Source: an uncultured Erysipelotrichaceae bacterium (GTDB lineage: Bacteria > Bacillota_I > Bacilli_A > Erysipelotrichales > Erysipelotrichaceae). From it: 64,000 bases of DNA. The position numbers and the translations under genes were made by a program. The notes below the pieces were generated by a model, which worked only from the letters and a program-made list of their open reading frames with translations, did no database searches and was not told the DNA's origin. Every line of letters begins with the position of its first letter. Position 1 is the stretch's first letter. Where the stretch lies: the NCBI GenBank assembly GCA_947569705.1, contig CANOSP010000005.1, positions 1 to 64,000 on the forward strand. Reading direction: 5' to 3'. Positions 48,615 through 57,244 of the stretch are shown here, piece by piece.

Positions 48615-51600
48615 TTATTTCGTGCTTGCCTTATCTTTGTTTTTCTTATATAACAATACACACATAACACTCATGCCAAAGACACATGTAAAAATATAGT
48701 AATTTATTACTGTGTAATCTGCGGTGAGCGCACCGCCGATCGAATTTCCCGGGTAATAAACACCTTTTACATCGGTATCATTACCTGACTGATTAGGCTG
48801 TTCGGGTTTCGGATCATCCGGATTTGTCGGTTTACTCGGTTCATCGGGTTCATCCGGTGTATCGGGTTCCTTTGTCTCATCGAAAATCATCGTATCATAC
48901 GGTACATCACCGTTGACGTTTTTATTCGGTTTCCACTCGGTAATATCTTTAATGTTTTCATCAGGAGTACCGTCTCCGTCGGTGTCTACGTTAATATCGG
49001 GTTTGCCGTCCCCATCTCCGTCGATATTGGTATCAGGGATTCCGTCCCCATCAATATCGATATTAATATCCGGTTTCCCATCACCGTCAATATCAACATT
49101 GACATCCGGGCTGCCGTCTCCGTTAGTATCAACATTCAAATACGGTTTACATTCAATATCCGTATCATAGCTAAAGCCTTGGAATGTATAATCCTTTTTC
49201 GGCGTCCACGGCATATGAACGGTACCGATATTGATGCTCGGCGTCATTTGATCCTTTGCGATATTGAAATCTGCTTTCATGTCACCGTTCGTATCAATAT
49301 TGATATTCGGAATACCGTCATCATCCGTATCCACATTAATGACTGCTTTTACACTTGTTCCCGTACAGTATTCTTCAAGGATATTATTGTCAGGATCTGC
49401 CTTCACACACTTGGTTGGTTTCCAATCCGTTTTCTTTAACATCACTAAGTTAAGATCAGGCTTGCCGTCATGATCGGTATCGATATTCAAATCAGGCACA
49501 CCGTCTCCGTCACAGTCAATATTTAAATCAGGAATTTTATCGTTATTGCGATCGCCGTTAATGGTGATCCATTGATCAGGATTTTCAGGATCTTTCCACT
49601 TGATGTTTAAATCGGGACAACCGTCGCCGTCCGGATCATTGAAATCAGGTTTCCCATCGCCATCCACATCGACATCTATTTTCTTCAATTCTACTTCATG
49701 GCAGCTTTCGGCATTCGTATTACCGGCATTGTCAGTAGCTATTACGCATACTTTGTATTTTCCGGTTGTTTCACTGATTGTAATACTTGCCTTTTCTTTT
49801 GTGACTGTTAGTTTACCCTCTTTCATCAGTTCTTCACCTGATCGAGCAACTGTATCAAGCTTATATACCTTATAGCTGATTTCCTTGGTGCCGCTGACCT
49901 TTAAGTCATCTTTCGCATCACTTGTAGTAATCTCAAATGAAGTTCCCGGTTTGAAGAAGATGCCGCCGCTGATCTTATTAATAATATCCTGTAGCTTATT
50001 GTTTGTATCTTTTGCTTTAATCGCTTTAACCTTTGGCGATGTCTTATCGATCTTGATAATTTCTTGTTTCTCTTTTGTGATTGCGCCGCTGTCCTTTTTC
50101 ATCCAAAAGTCCTGCGCAGTTTCACCCTCTCTTGTAAAAGTGAGCTGTGCCGGATTCCACGTACTTTGATCAAAGGATAAATGAATATACTCTTGATGAT
50201 CACTGATGATGTTTACATCTTGATTCGTCCATTTGCCTGTGTAAGTTGTGCCTTTTCCATCATTGATTTCTAAATGATACCAATCATCTTCGATATTATC
50301 TTCCTTAATAGTAAGTGTTCCCTCTTTAAATGTAAAACTATAGTTTGGATAAGTCTTGTTTAACGTCGTGATGTCTCCCTTGATCGGATAGCTGCCTGCA
50401 TTACTGCTGGTCTTTGCGGTTGTGCTTAGCTTAATATCATTGGCTTGGATTACATCCTGTACACCGTTCCATGTGACTAATTGATTCTTAAAATCTTGAT
50501 AGGTTAAACTTGGATTTTGTTCTCCCTTATATTTCTCTTGATCATCGATTGTAATTTCAATTTCTTTCGGCAATACCTGTACATTAATGTTCTTACTTAA
50601 CGGTGTTTCTCCGTCTGCCGTTCTTGTCACCTTGATTGTAATATTCGTTTTCCCGCTGTATTTCAATGCATCAAACTCCGCACTGTTTCCGTTAATTGTT
50701 GGGTTTGAGATATATGTGGTATTATCTACTTCAAACTGATACTGTACATTCGTACTGCTTGAATCATCTTGAAGGCTACTGATGGTGAAGTGATCTCCGT
50801 ATACAATCTTTCCCATATTTGTAGTAGCCAAGATACTTTCATCGGGACTCATAATATGAAGCTTGCCGTCAGCTTCCGCTTTCTCATAGTTGCGATTTCC
50901 TGCTTTTACTACATGTAACGGTATATCTAAGCCTTCACTTCCGCTGTAATCATAATGAATTGTTTTTCCGTCATTTGTATATGCGATATTGTTAGTGATG
51001 CTTGTATCTACCGATATATAATAGCTTGTATCACTTACACTCGCTCCGCCCTCGTTGCTTGAAATATCCTGTTCATTGATAATCGGCGCTACCGATCCTT
51101 TTCCGTTCGCCACATAGGTAACTTCTTTAAAAGAAATTGTTTGACTTGCTTTGGTGATATTAATCGGTAATTCAATCGTTTTATCACTGTAGTTACCGCT
51201 CGGATCATGACTCGTCGCTTCGACAATCACTCTGCCGATCTGACTCGGTGAAATCGTCGCATTCAGAATTGTAACCAAACCACTCGCATCTACCGAGATC
51301 ACATCGGTAGGACTTCCTGCTTTCAGTTGATAACTTACGGTAGAACCAGTTGGATTCCCTGCGGTATATAATTGAAATGTTTTTGCCTTTTCGTATTGTT
51401 CCACATAAGCACTGTAAGCAGTACCGCTCTTCGGCAATTCATTTCCTGCATTGTCTGTATAAATGAAGTCTTGCGCTCCTGCCGTTACGGTAAAGGTTAA
51501 TTCCGCCTGTGCATCTCCCTGTCCTGCCGCACCTTTTTTCTCTGCGACGATCGTTACCGTTCCTACTCCGTGTATCGTTATCGCCCCGCTGTTTTCATTG

Positions 51601-54185
51601 ACTTCAATTACATTCGTTGAGCCATCCTCGATTTTATATTTCACAGGATTTGTATTTGTGCTGCCCTTGACTGTCGCAAACACCGTAATATTAGTATCTG
51701 TCGCTTTAGCACTCTTTGTCGTTATCGCTACATTGGAGCTGCTGTTCTCATAGAACTTCAAATCCTCTGCCGCTGCCATTCCGACATTGATTGTTACCGG
51801 TATTTCTTTCGTACTCCATTTATCACTCACTGTTACAGTAATCGTATAGCTTCCTACTGCCAAATTCGCTTTTGTGGTGATTACACCTGTGCTTGCATTT
51901 ACCGCAAAGAAGCTTCCGTCTCCATCAGTCTTTAATCCGTACGTATAGGTGAATCTACTGCCTGTTACATCATCCGGCGTTCCCGGTGATCCTTTGATTG
52001 TTCCTATCGTTCCGTTGATTTTAATATTAGGATCATTCGCACTAAAGGTCGGTGTACTGATATCACTTGAATTGGCATGAGGGGTTACACTGCCGTTTAC
52101 CTCTGCATAAACTACAATTTCTTTTTCTGCATAAGCTGAATTATAGTTATTGTTTCCGCTACTTGGATCATCATCTGCGGTTGCCCGTATTTTCACTTTT
52201 CCATAAGCACCGTTTCCTTTATAAGTTATCGCTCCTGTATCAGAATCAATATCAATCAGTCCAATATCACCGCCCACCTTTGAATACGTAATCTTTACAT
52301 CACTGTTGTTTGGTGTGGCTGTTGCGCTTTCATTCCAAACTGTAGCTGCATCTGTGATTGATTTCTTCGTTTGATTGGAATCATCAAATGCCACTGTTAA
52401 GTTTGTCTTTTCCACTGTGAATGAGGTACATACCTTAGAATCAGATGTTGCCGCAGTCGGATCACCGTTCGCATCTACAGCACTTACACAAAATTTATAA
52501 TCTCCTGCCTTCAATCCACCGTTCACTAAATCAGGTGCATTACTTTTGATTTTCACATTCAGTGAGGTACTGTTTGAAGCACCGCTTGAATTTAATCCAT
52601 CAATTTCGAAGTTTTGATACGTATTATCACCATTTGATGCTACTGAATAAGTAAGCGGCATTATACCTTGCGGATTAATCGTAACCTTGCCTACAGTTTG
52701 ACCTGCATTCACATTTTTACTGAATTCATAATCATTTCCTGCAGAAGCTCCGCTTTGCGGTGCCTTTGTATAAGTCAGCTTATGCGTCTTTACAATTTCT
52801 AATTCTTGATAGGCTGACAACGCTGATGATTCAGCCGGAGCCATGCTTGATTCGTTATAACCTTCATTCACCAATGCGATTTTATATTTTCCTTCATCAA
52901 TTCCTGACAAATCCAATTCGTATTTATCTGCACCGTTCGCTGTCGCAACCGGAATATAGTATGCCAATTCATTATTTTTAAAGAATAATGCAGAGACTGT
53001 ATTTACATCACCATCACTCGACCCTGCCGCCGCATTCGCATCAAGATAAATCGACGAATCTTTAACAGCCTTTGATATAGTTGTTGTATTCTTATTTTCA
53101 ATATCATTGAATATAATTGAATGAGCGCCTGTATCATCAAGCAGTCGAAGCTTTAATTTATCATAATCTGATGTAGCTGTATAAATGTTAGAATAACTGC
53201 CACTTAAATCAGGACTTGAATTTTTTACTTTCGCATACGTACTTCCTGACCCCATACCTGTTGCGAATACTACATCGTTTAAATCTAATTCCGCACTTAA
53301 TCGTAAACCACTTGTCGTATTGGAAGAACAAGCGGATTTAGTACATTTGGGAGCAGTATCATATATAACATTTCCTGCTGAAGAAAACACAAAAACTCTT
53401 AAATCGGCATTTATACTGAGATCGGATCCGGCTGATAAAGTTTCTCCTACAAAGTAGTCCTGAACAAACGCTAAATCATTATTAGATAAATGGTAACCTC
53501 CGGATACGTTTATCTTGGAAGATCCGGAAATAGATAATAAAGTAAAACGATCACCAATAAAAAAACTTTGCGGATTTAAAAGACCATAATGTAAAAACTC
53601 TTCATATTGTGTTGCTAATCCCGGCTGAGAATTTCTTTCATTATAAAGAAGTTGTAAATATTCGAAATTTCGATTTATCAGAATTTTTTTTGTTTTATTT
53701 GATATATTTGTGTTTACATTTCTTAATTCTGACGCTATAACAGAAGTAGGCTCACTTGTCAGATAATCCTCAACCATAGTATAGGTACCCACCATCTGAA
53801 CCGATGGATAAGAGGTGAAACTAGGCGTATTCGTATATACTTCATTTTGCATCGCAAACCATCCTGTGATATTAGGAACAGATGTATCTAATGAATAAAC
53901 TCCGCTACCATCGACCTGTGGTTGATACGTCTTATAGGTTTCCTTCAACAACAGAATAAAAGACATCGGATTACCGGATGCAGTATTAGAGCCTACATAT
54001 ACTTTATCACCTTTTACCATTGATCCTGGACCGCCGGGTCCTATCCCTTTTTCACCTAATTTCATTGTGACAGAACTGCCTACATTATAAGCAGATGCAG
54101 CATCTAAATTCATATTGCTGTAGACATAGCCTATCGAGCAGAATCCTATTAAAGTTACTAATACGATGATTAATCTTTTCCACAT
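48615..54185 (-). CDS. Giant surface protein with cadherin-like domains and Ca-binding repeats
   Basis: About 1,856 residues from the ATG after AAAGGA. A signal/anchor helix (KRLIIVLVTLIGFCSIGYVY), then a unique region (about 40-420), a long array of cadherin/Ig-like beta domains (about 420-1390), TSP3-like DxDGDGxPD repeats (about 1499-1745), a Pro/Asp-rich linker (PDTPDEPDEPSKP) and one C-terminal membrane helix with basic tail. There is no LPXTG motif, so it is anchored by the terminal helix. It likely binds Ca, matrix or cells. A sigma-factor gene lies next upstream. Confidence 0.88.
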   Translation of the reverse strand: MWKRLIIVLVTLIGFCSIGYVYSNMNLDAASAYNVGSSVTMKLGEKGIGPGGPGSMVKGDKVYVGSNTASGNPMSFILLLKETYKTYQPQVDGSGVYSLDTSVPNITGWFAMQNEVYTNTPSFTSYPSVQMVGTYTMVEDYLTSEPTSVIASELRNVNTNISNKTKKILINRNFEYLQLLYNERNSQPGLATQYEEFLHYGLLNPQSFFIGDRFTLLSISGSSKINVSGGYHLSNNDLAFVQDYFVGETLSAGSDLSINADLRVFVFSSAGNVIYDTAPKCTKSACSSNTTSGLRLSAELDLNDVVFATGMGSGSTYAKVKNSSPDLSGSYSNIYTATSDYDKLKLRLLDDTGAHSIIFNDIENKNTTTISKAVKDSSIYLDANAAAGSSDGDVNTVSALFFKNNELAYYIPVATANGADKYELDLSGIDEGKYKIALVNEGYNESSMAPAESSALSAYQELEIVKTHKLTYTKAPQSGASAGNDYEFSKNVNAGQTVGKVTINPQGIMPLTYSVASNGDNTYQNFEIDGLNSSGASNSTSLNVKIKSNAPDLVNGGLKAGDYKFCVSAVDANGDPTAATSDSKVCTSFTVEKTNLTVAFDDSNQTKKSITDAATVWNESATATPNNSDVKITYSKVGGDIGLIDIDSDTGAITYKGNGAYGKVKIRATADDDPSSGNNNYNSAYAEKEIVVYAEVNGSVTPHANSSDISTPTFSANDPNIKINGTIGTIKGSPGTPDDVTGSRFTYTYGLKTDGDGSFFAVNASTGVITTKANLAVGSYTITVTVSDKWSTKEIPVTINVGMAAAEDLKFYENSSSNVAITTKSAKATDTNITVFATVKGSTNTNPVKYKIEDGSTNVIEVNENSGAITIHGVGTVTIVAEKKGAAGQGDAQAELTFTVTAGAQDFIYTDNAGNELPKSGTAYSAYVEQYEKAKTFQLYTAGNPTGSTVSYQLKAGSPTDVISVDASGLVTILNATISPSQIGRVIVEATSHDPSGNYSDKTIELPINITKASQTISFKEVTYVANGKGSVAPIINEQDISSNEGGASVSDTSYYISVDTSITNNIAYTNDGKTIHYDYSGSEGLDIPLHVVKAGNRNYEKAEADGKLHIMSPDESILATTNMGKIVYGDHFTISSLQDDSSSTNVQYQFEVDNTTYISNPTINGNSAEFDALKYSGKTNITIKVTRTADGETPLSKNINVQVLPKEIEITIDDQEKYKGEQNPSLTYQDFKNQLVTWNGVQDVIQANDIKLSTTAKTSSNAGSYPIKGDITTLNKTYPNYSFTFKEGTLTIKEDNIEDDWYHLEINDGKGTTYTGKWTNQDVNIISDHQEYIHLSFDQSTWNPAQLTFTREGETAQDFWMKKDSGAITKEKQEIIKIDKTSPKVKAIKAKDTNNKLQDIINKISGGIFFKPGTSFEITTSDAKDDLKVSGTKEISYKVYKLDTVARSGEELMKEGKLTVTKEKASITISETTGKYKVCVIATDNAGNTNAESCHEVELKKIDVDVDGDGKPDFNDPDGDGCPDLNIKWKDPENPDQWITINGDRNNDKIPDLNIDCDGDGVPDLNIDTDHDGKPDLNLVMLKKTDWKPTKCVKADPDNNILEEYCTGTSVKAVINVDTDDDGIPNINIDTNGDMKADFNIAKDQMTPSINIGTVHMPWTPKKDYTFQGFSYDTDIECKPYLNVDTNGDGSPDVNVDIDGDGKPDINIDIDGDGIPDTNIDGDGDGKPDINVDTDGDGTPDENIKDITEWKPNKNVNGDVPYDTMIFDETKEPDTPDEPDEPSKPTNPDDPKPEQPNQSGNDTDVKGVYYPGNSIGGALTADYTVINYYIFTCVFGMSVMCVLLYKKNKDKASTK
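48950..49690 (-). repeat. Tandem DxDGDGxPDxN-coding repeats
   Basis: The DNA has many imperfect 12- to 36-base units such as CCGTCTCCGTCGGTATC. They encode runs of DVDGDGKPD, NIDTDHDGKPDLN, DIDGDGIPDTN; each is a Ca-binding loop of the thrombospondin type 3 or dockerin sort. Unit number may vary between strains. Confidence 0.85.
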
Positions 54186-54457
54186 ACAAATTTTTCCTTT
54201 CTTTTTGTCTACAAATGTAGACGTTATGAAACAGGTGTTTTTATATAAAAAATCAAAAGGTGCTTCATTTCGCAGCGACATTCATACACTTATGCGCTCC
54301 CCTTTTCAGAAAAAAGGTTCAAAAATATCAGAAAAAATTTTAATTTTTTTAACTTTCTTTATTTAAAATAATATTATCAGTATTTTTACGTAAAATCATC
54401 AAGTAAATTATGGAAATTAGATCATTTATTTATAATTCAGATATAAAATAAGCAAAA
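54186..54457 (-). promoter_or_regulatory. Leader of the giant surface-protein gene
   Basis: 272 bases, very AT-rich. It contains TGAACC followed about 20 bases later by GGGGAGCGC, faintly like an ECF-type -35; no strong sigma-A promoter is seen. Candidate target of the membrane-tethered sigma factor upstream. Confidence 0.3.
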
Positions 54458-54459
54458 AT

Positions 54460-54486
54460 AAAAGCTTATAAAAATAAGCCTTTAAA
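54460..54486 (-). terminator. Terminator of the sigma-factor gene
   Basis: AAGGCTTAT/ATAAGCTT stem followed by TTATTTTT on the minus strand, so the sigma gene and the surface-protein gene are separate transcripts. Confidence 0.7.
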
Positions 54487-54508
54487 ATAAAATATTTCTT
54501 TTCACAAA

Positions 54509-55537
54509 TTATTTATAAAGTCTACTTTCAAAAGCATCTGCCCACAGATCAGTTTTTAATTGCTCGTAATAGGCTCCGCCGTAGCGCTTTAATTCCTCGT
54601 ATAACGGTTGAATCAAACGAATTTCCGCATCTGCTTTTTGATTGATCATATCTTCACAACATGCCCAAGCAATTAATGTAAAATACGCATCCTGCGCATT
54701 ATCGATCACATCATCTCCGAGCTGTTTTTCAATAAATTCACGCTGTTGAACGATTGTTTCCTGCGAATCATTTCCAAAATGAAAATCGCTTAACATCACG
54801 GCACCTGTGATGATTACGGCAACTGCGGTAACACCCGCAATGATTTGAGTAAATGTAAAATGAAGCATCTGCCTCGGTGAAATCATTGCGGCAGGCTCTT
54901 TACAACATTCATAAAATTGTCTCGTCAACACACTTGCGACAAGCGCATCAAATTCACGAAAGGTTAAAGTGATTCCCTGTGCTTTCTCATATTCATCCAG
55001 TACTTGTTTTAAACAAGTTCTCCCGTAGGACAATCTGCTTTTTACCGTCCCGATCGGTATTTCCAGTATTTCCGCAATTTCTTTTACGCTGAACTGTTCC
55101 AAATAAAACAGTGTTATAATCGCAGCTTGAGAGGGCGGAAGTTTAGCTATCAATGATTCCAAAACTTCTTTATCACATTTAAAATGGGTCAACTGTTCCG
55201 GAGTAAACTCTATTCTTTCTTCCTGTATCGAATTGATCAGCGGTTCATCTTCAAAATCAATTGTGGTATGTTTATTTTTGCGAAAGATTTTCTTGCATTT
55301 AGAAAGAACGATTTTATAAAGCCATGCTTTAAAATAAGCATTCTCTTTTAATGTATGAATTGATCGATGTACTTCAATAAAGGTGTCCTGCACTGCATCT
55401 TTCGCATCTGCCTCATTGCGACACAGCTTGTTCGCAAAGAAATATGCCAGTTTATAAAATTCATTATATAATTGTTCAAAAGCACCTTCTTCATGTTTTT
55501 TTACTGCTTCAATTAATTTACAGGTTTCTTCTTTCAC
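54509..55537 (-). CDS. ECF-type sigma factor fused to a membrane/extracytoplasmic domain
   Basis: About 342 residues. Region 2 (KLAYFFANKLCRNEADAKDAVQDTFIEVHRSI) and region 4 (PPSQAAIITLFYLEQFSVKEIAEILEIPIGTVKSRLSYGR) are intact. A single helix (about 227-249) and a roughly 90-residue extracytoplasmic tail follow; such a tail normally belongs to an anti-sigma factor. The start is uncertain: GTG with proper spacing to AAGGG is chosen, TTG three codons earlier is possible. It probably senses the envelope and may drive the surface-protein gene downstream. Confidence 0.85.
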   Translation of the reverse strand: MKEETCKLIEAVKKHEEGAFEQLYNEFYKLAYFFANKLCRNEADAKDAVQDTFIEVHRSIHTLKENAYFKAWLYKIVLSKCKKIFRKNKHTTIDFEDEPLINSIQEERIEFTPEQLTHFKCDKEVLESLIAKLPPSQAAIITLFYLEQFSVKEIAEILEIPIGTVKSRLSYGRTCLKQVLDEYEKAQGITLTFREFDALVASVLTRQFYECCKEPAAMISPRQMLHFTFTQIIAGVTAVAVIITGAVMLSDFHFGNDSQETIVQQREFIEKQLGDDVIDNAQDAYFTLIAWACCEDMINQKADAEIRLIQPLYEELKRYGGAYYEQLKTDLWADAFESRLYK

Positions 55538-55560
55538 ATCAATCAATCCCTTCTTTTTTA

Positions 55561-55589
55561 ATCATATTGTTTATTTTTATCATTGTCAA
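55561..55589 (-). promoter_or_regulatory. Sigma-A promoter of the sigma-factor gene
   Basis: Minus strand TTGACA (55584-55589), 17 bases, TATGAT (55561-55566). Confidence 0.85.
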
Positions 55590-55707
55590 TATTTATTTTT
55601 CTTTTTTGTGTTTTTATTAACATTTATATATGAAGGAATAATTACAAAAGAAACAAAAAAAAAGCTTGATAACAATGTATCAAGGCTTTTCGCTTGTTTC
55701 ATAAGTC

Positions 55708-56577
55708 TTATGCCGAAAGTATTTCAATATCGTGTTCGCGAATAAGAATCATGTTTTCCCATTGAGCGCTCAGACTTCCGTCTTCACTGTAAGATGTCCA
55801 ACCGTTGTCCGCATCAATATATAAATGCCAGTCACCTGCATTGATCATCGGCTCAACCGTGATAATCATTCCCGGTGTTAAAACCATTCCGGTATTTTTA
55901 ATTCCTACATGCGATACAATCGGATCTTCGTGGAATTCCTTGCCTACTCCATGTCCTGCATAATCGCGTACTACGCTGTAGCCGTTTTTATGTGCATGTT
56001 CCACAATCGCAGCTCCGATATCGCCAACACATCCCCACGGTTTAATCGCTTTGATGCCGATCTCCATGCATTCTTTCGTCACTTCGACAAGACGCTTGGC
56101 TTCCTCACTGACATTGCCGATCATAAACATACGGCTGGCATCGGCATAATACCCGTGATAGATTGTGGATACATCTACGTTGACAATATCACCGTCCTGT
56201 AATATTACATTAGGATCGGGTATTCCGTGACACACCTCATCGTTCACACTTGTACAACAGCTTTTAGGAAATCCCTCATAGCCGAGCGGGGCGGGTATTG
56301 CGCCGTGTGAGACAGTGTATTCATAAACGAGTTTGTCAATATCTTCCGTACTCATACCGGTACGTATATGCCCGGCAACATAATCTAAGACACCGCTGTT
56401 TATTTGAGCGCTTTTTTTAATTTCAATAATTTCTTTTGGATTTTTGATCAATTCACGATGCGGCATATGATAGCCTTTTATTTTCATCATTTGGTATTTT
56501 TCATCGAATTTTTCATGACATTGCTTGTATTTCTTTCCGCTGCCGCACCAACACAGCGTATTGCGTTTCATTTCCAT
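55708..56577 (-). CDS. map: Methionine aminopeptidase with SEC-C zinc motif
   Basis: About 289 residues from the ATG following AGAGGA; a longer reading runs into a TATACT promoter element. The N-terminal SEC-C motif CWCGSGKKYKQCH (here at the N-terminus, as in Bacillota/cyanobacterial type 1c MetAPs) is followed by the pita-bread core with metal ligands D (NVDVSTIYHGYYAD), H (GHGVGKEFHEDP) and E (ITVEPMINAG...WENMILI). It removes initiator methionine. Confidence 0.96.
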   Translation of the reverse strand: MEMKRNTLCWCGSGKKYKQCHEKFDEKYQMMKIKGYHMPHRELIKNPKEIIEIKKSAQINSGVLDYVAGHIRTGMSTEDIDKLVYEYTVSHGAIPAPLGYEGFPKSCCTSVNDEVCHGIPDPNVILQDGDIVNVDVSTIYHGYYADASRMFMIGNVSEEAKRLVEVTKECMEIGIKAIKPWGCVGDIGAAIVEHAHKNGYSVVRDYAGHGVGKEFHEDPIVSHVGIKNTGMVLTPGMIITVEPMINAGDWHLYIDADNGWTSYSEDGSLSAQWENMILIREHDIEILSA

Positions 56578-56706
56578 TTCATATCCTCTCATTCTTTTGT
56601 ATAGTATAGCATGATTTTTATGATATTTCACGTAGATGATGGCAGTTTTTCATACAAAGGGACTGTTATTTTCATAAAAAATCCGTTATAATATTGGTTG
56701 AGTTAC

Positions 56707-56795
56707 GGAGACGTATCGAAGTGGCTGTAACGAGACTGATTCGAAATCAGTTGACGTGAAAGCGTCCGTGGGTTCGAATCCCACCGTCTCCGCCA
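56707..56795 (+). tRNA. tRNA-Ser (CGA)
   Basis: 89 bases with encoded CCA: acceptor GGAGACG/CGTCTCC, anticodon stem CTGAT-TCGAAATCAG with anticodon CGA, a long variable arm (TTGACGTGAAAGCGTC) and T-loop GGGTTCGAATCCC. Followed by a terminator. Confidence 0.96.
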
Positions 56796-56805
56796 AATCA
56801 CCAAC

Positions 56806-56832
56806 GAAGCCTTCCAATAAAGGCTTTTTGTT
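56806..56832 (+). terminator. Terminator of tRNA-Ser
   Basis: GAAGCCTT/AAAGGCTT stem followed by TTTTTG. Confidence 0.8.
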
Positions 56833-56950
56833 TGTCTTTATCGGAAGATACAGTAGATTATACGGAAATTTTGTGATAATTATAGTGTATATATATCAGC
56901 ATAAAATTTCCACCGTTAACACTTTTCAAATGCCTTAGAGTATAATAACA

Positions 56951-57040
56951 ATGACATTTCAATGATAAATCGCAAGATATTTTATGACTTTTCAATAATA
57001 AATCGCTGTATATTTTATGACATTTCAAATAAAAACAATA
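56951..57040. repeat. 33-base tandem repeat, about 2.5 copies
   Basis: Units begin at 56951, 56984 and 57017, each opening ATGACATTTCAA or ATGACTTTTCAA and containing TAAATCGC. They could be remains of IS21-type multiple terminal repeats or simple duplications. No gene is supported in 56833-57244. Confidence 0.65.
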
Positions 57041-57055
57041 AAACTGTAAAAAAAA

Positions 57056-57100
57056 CTGACGTGAAAGTGACCTTTGGTTTGAGTCACACTGCCTTTGCCA
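57056..57100 (+). pseudogene. Decayed copy of the tRNA-Ser 3' half
   Basis: CTGACGTGAAAGTGACC and the following bases match the tRNA-Ser 3' part (56751-56795) at 33 of 45 positions, ending in GCCA. It is followed, like the tRNA, by an AGCCTT...AAGGCTTTTTT terminator (57111-57134). Looks like an old attachment-site duplication. Confidence 0.7.
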
Positions 57101-57110
57101 TATTTTCATT

Positions 57111-57134
57111 GAGCCTTGAGAAAAGGCTTTTTTG
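57111..57134 (+). terminator. Duplicated tRNA-Ser-type terminator
   Basis: AGCCTT/AAGGCT stem with TTTTTT, similar to the terminator at 56806. Confidence 0.7.
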
Positions 57135-57244
57135 ATTAAAAGAAAAGCCTTTAATTTCATATTTTCCATACTACTCTTAAAGGCTGATATACAATATTTA
57201 CTTTTAAAAACAAAATTGCGTAACTTCTGTCAGATCCCTTCGAC

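Noticed and set aside
48615-48780. Possible LPXTG signal at the end of the giant surface protein
   Set aside because: The segment YYPGNSIGGALTADYT has no LPxTG or close variant; only a terminal helix and basic tail are seen.
48950-49690. CRISPR-like spaced repeats
   Set aside because: The repeats are in-frame coding units with the DxDGDGxPD pattern; there is no constant repeat/spacer and no cas gene.
56858-57169. 103-residue minus-strand reading frame across the 33-base tandem repeats
   Set aside because: It is made of repeat DNA and tRNA-like sequence and has no ribosome site; the repetition of its peptide is from the DNA repeat.
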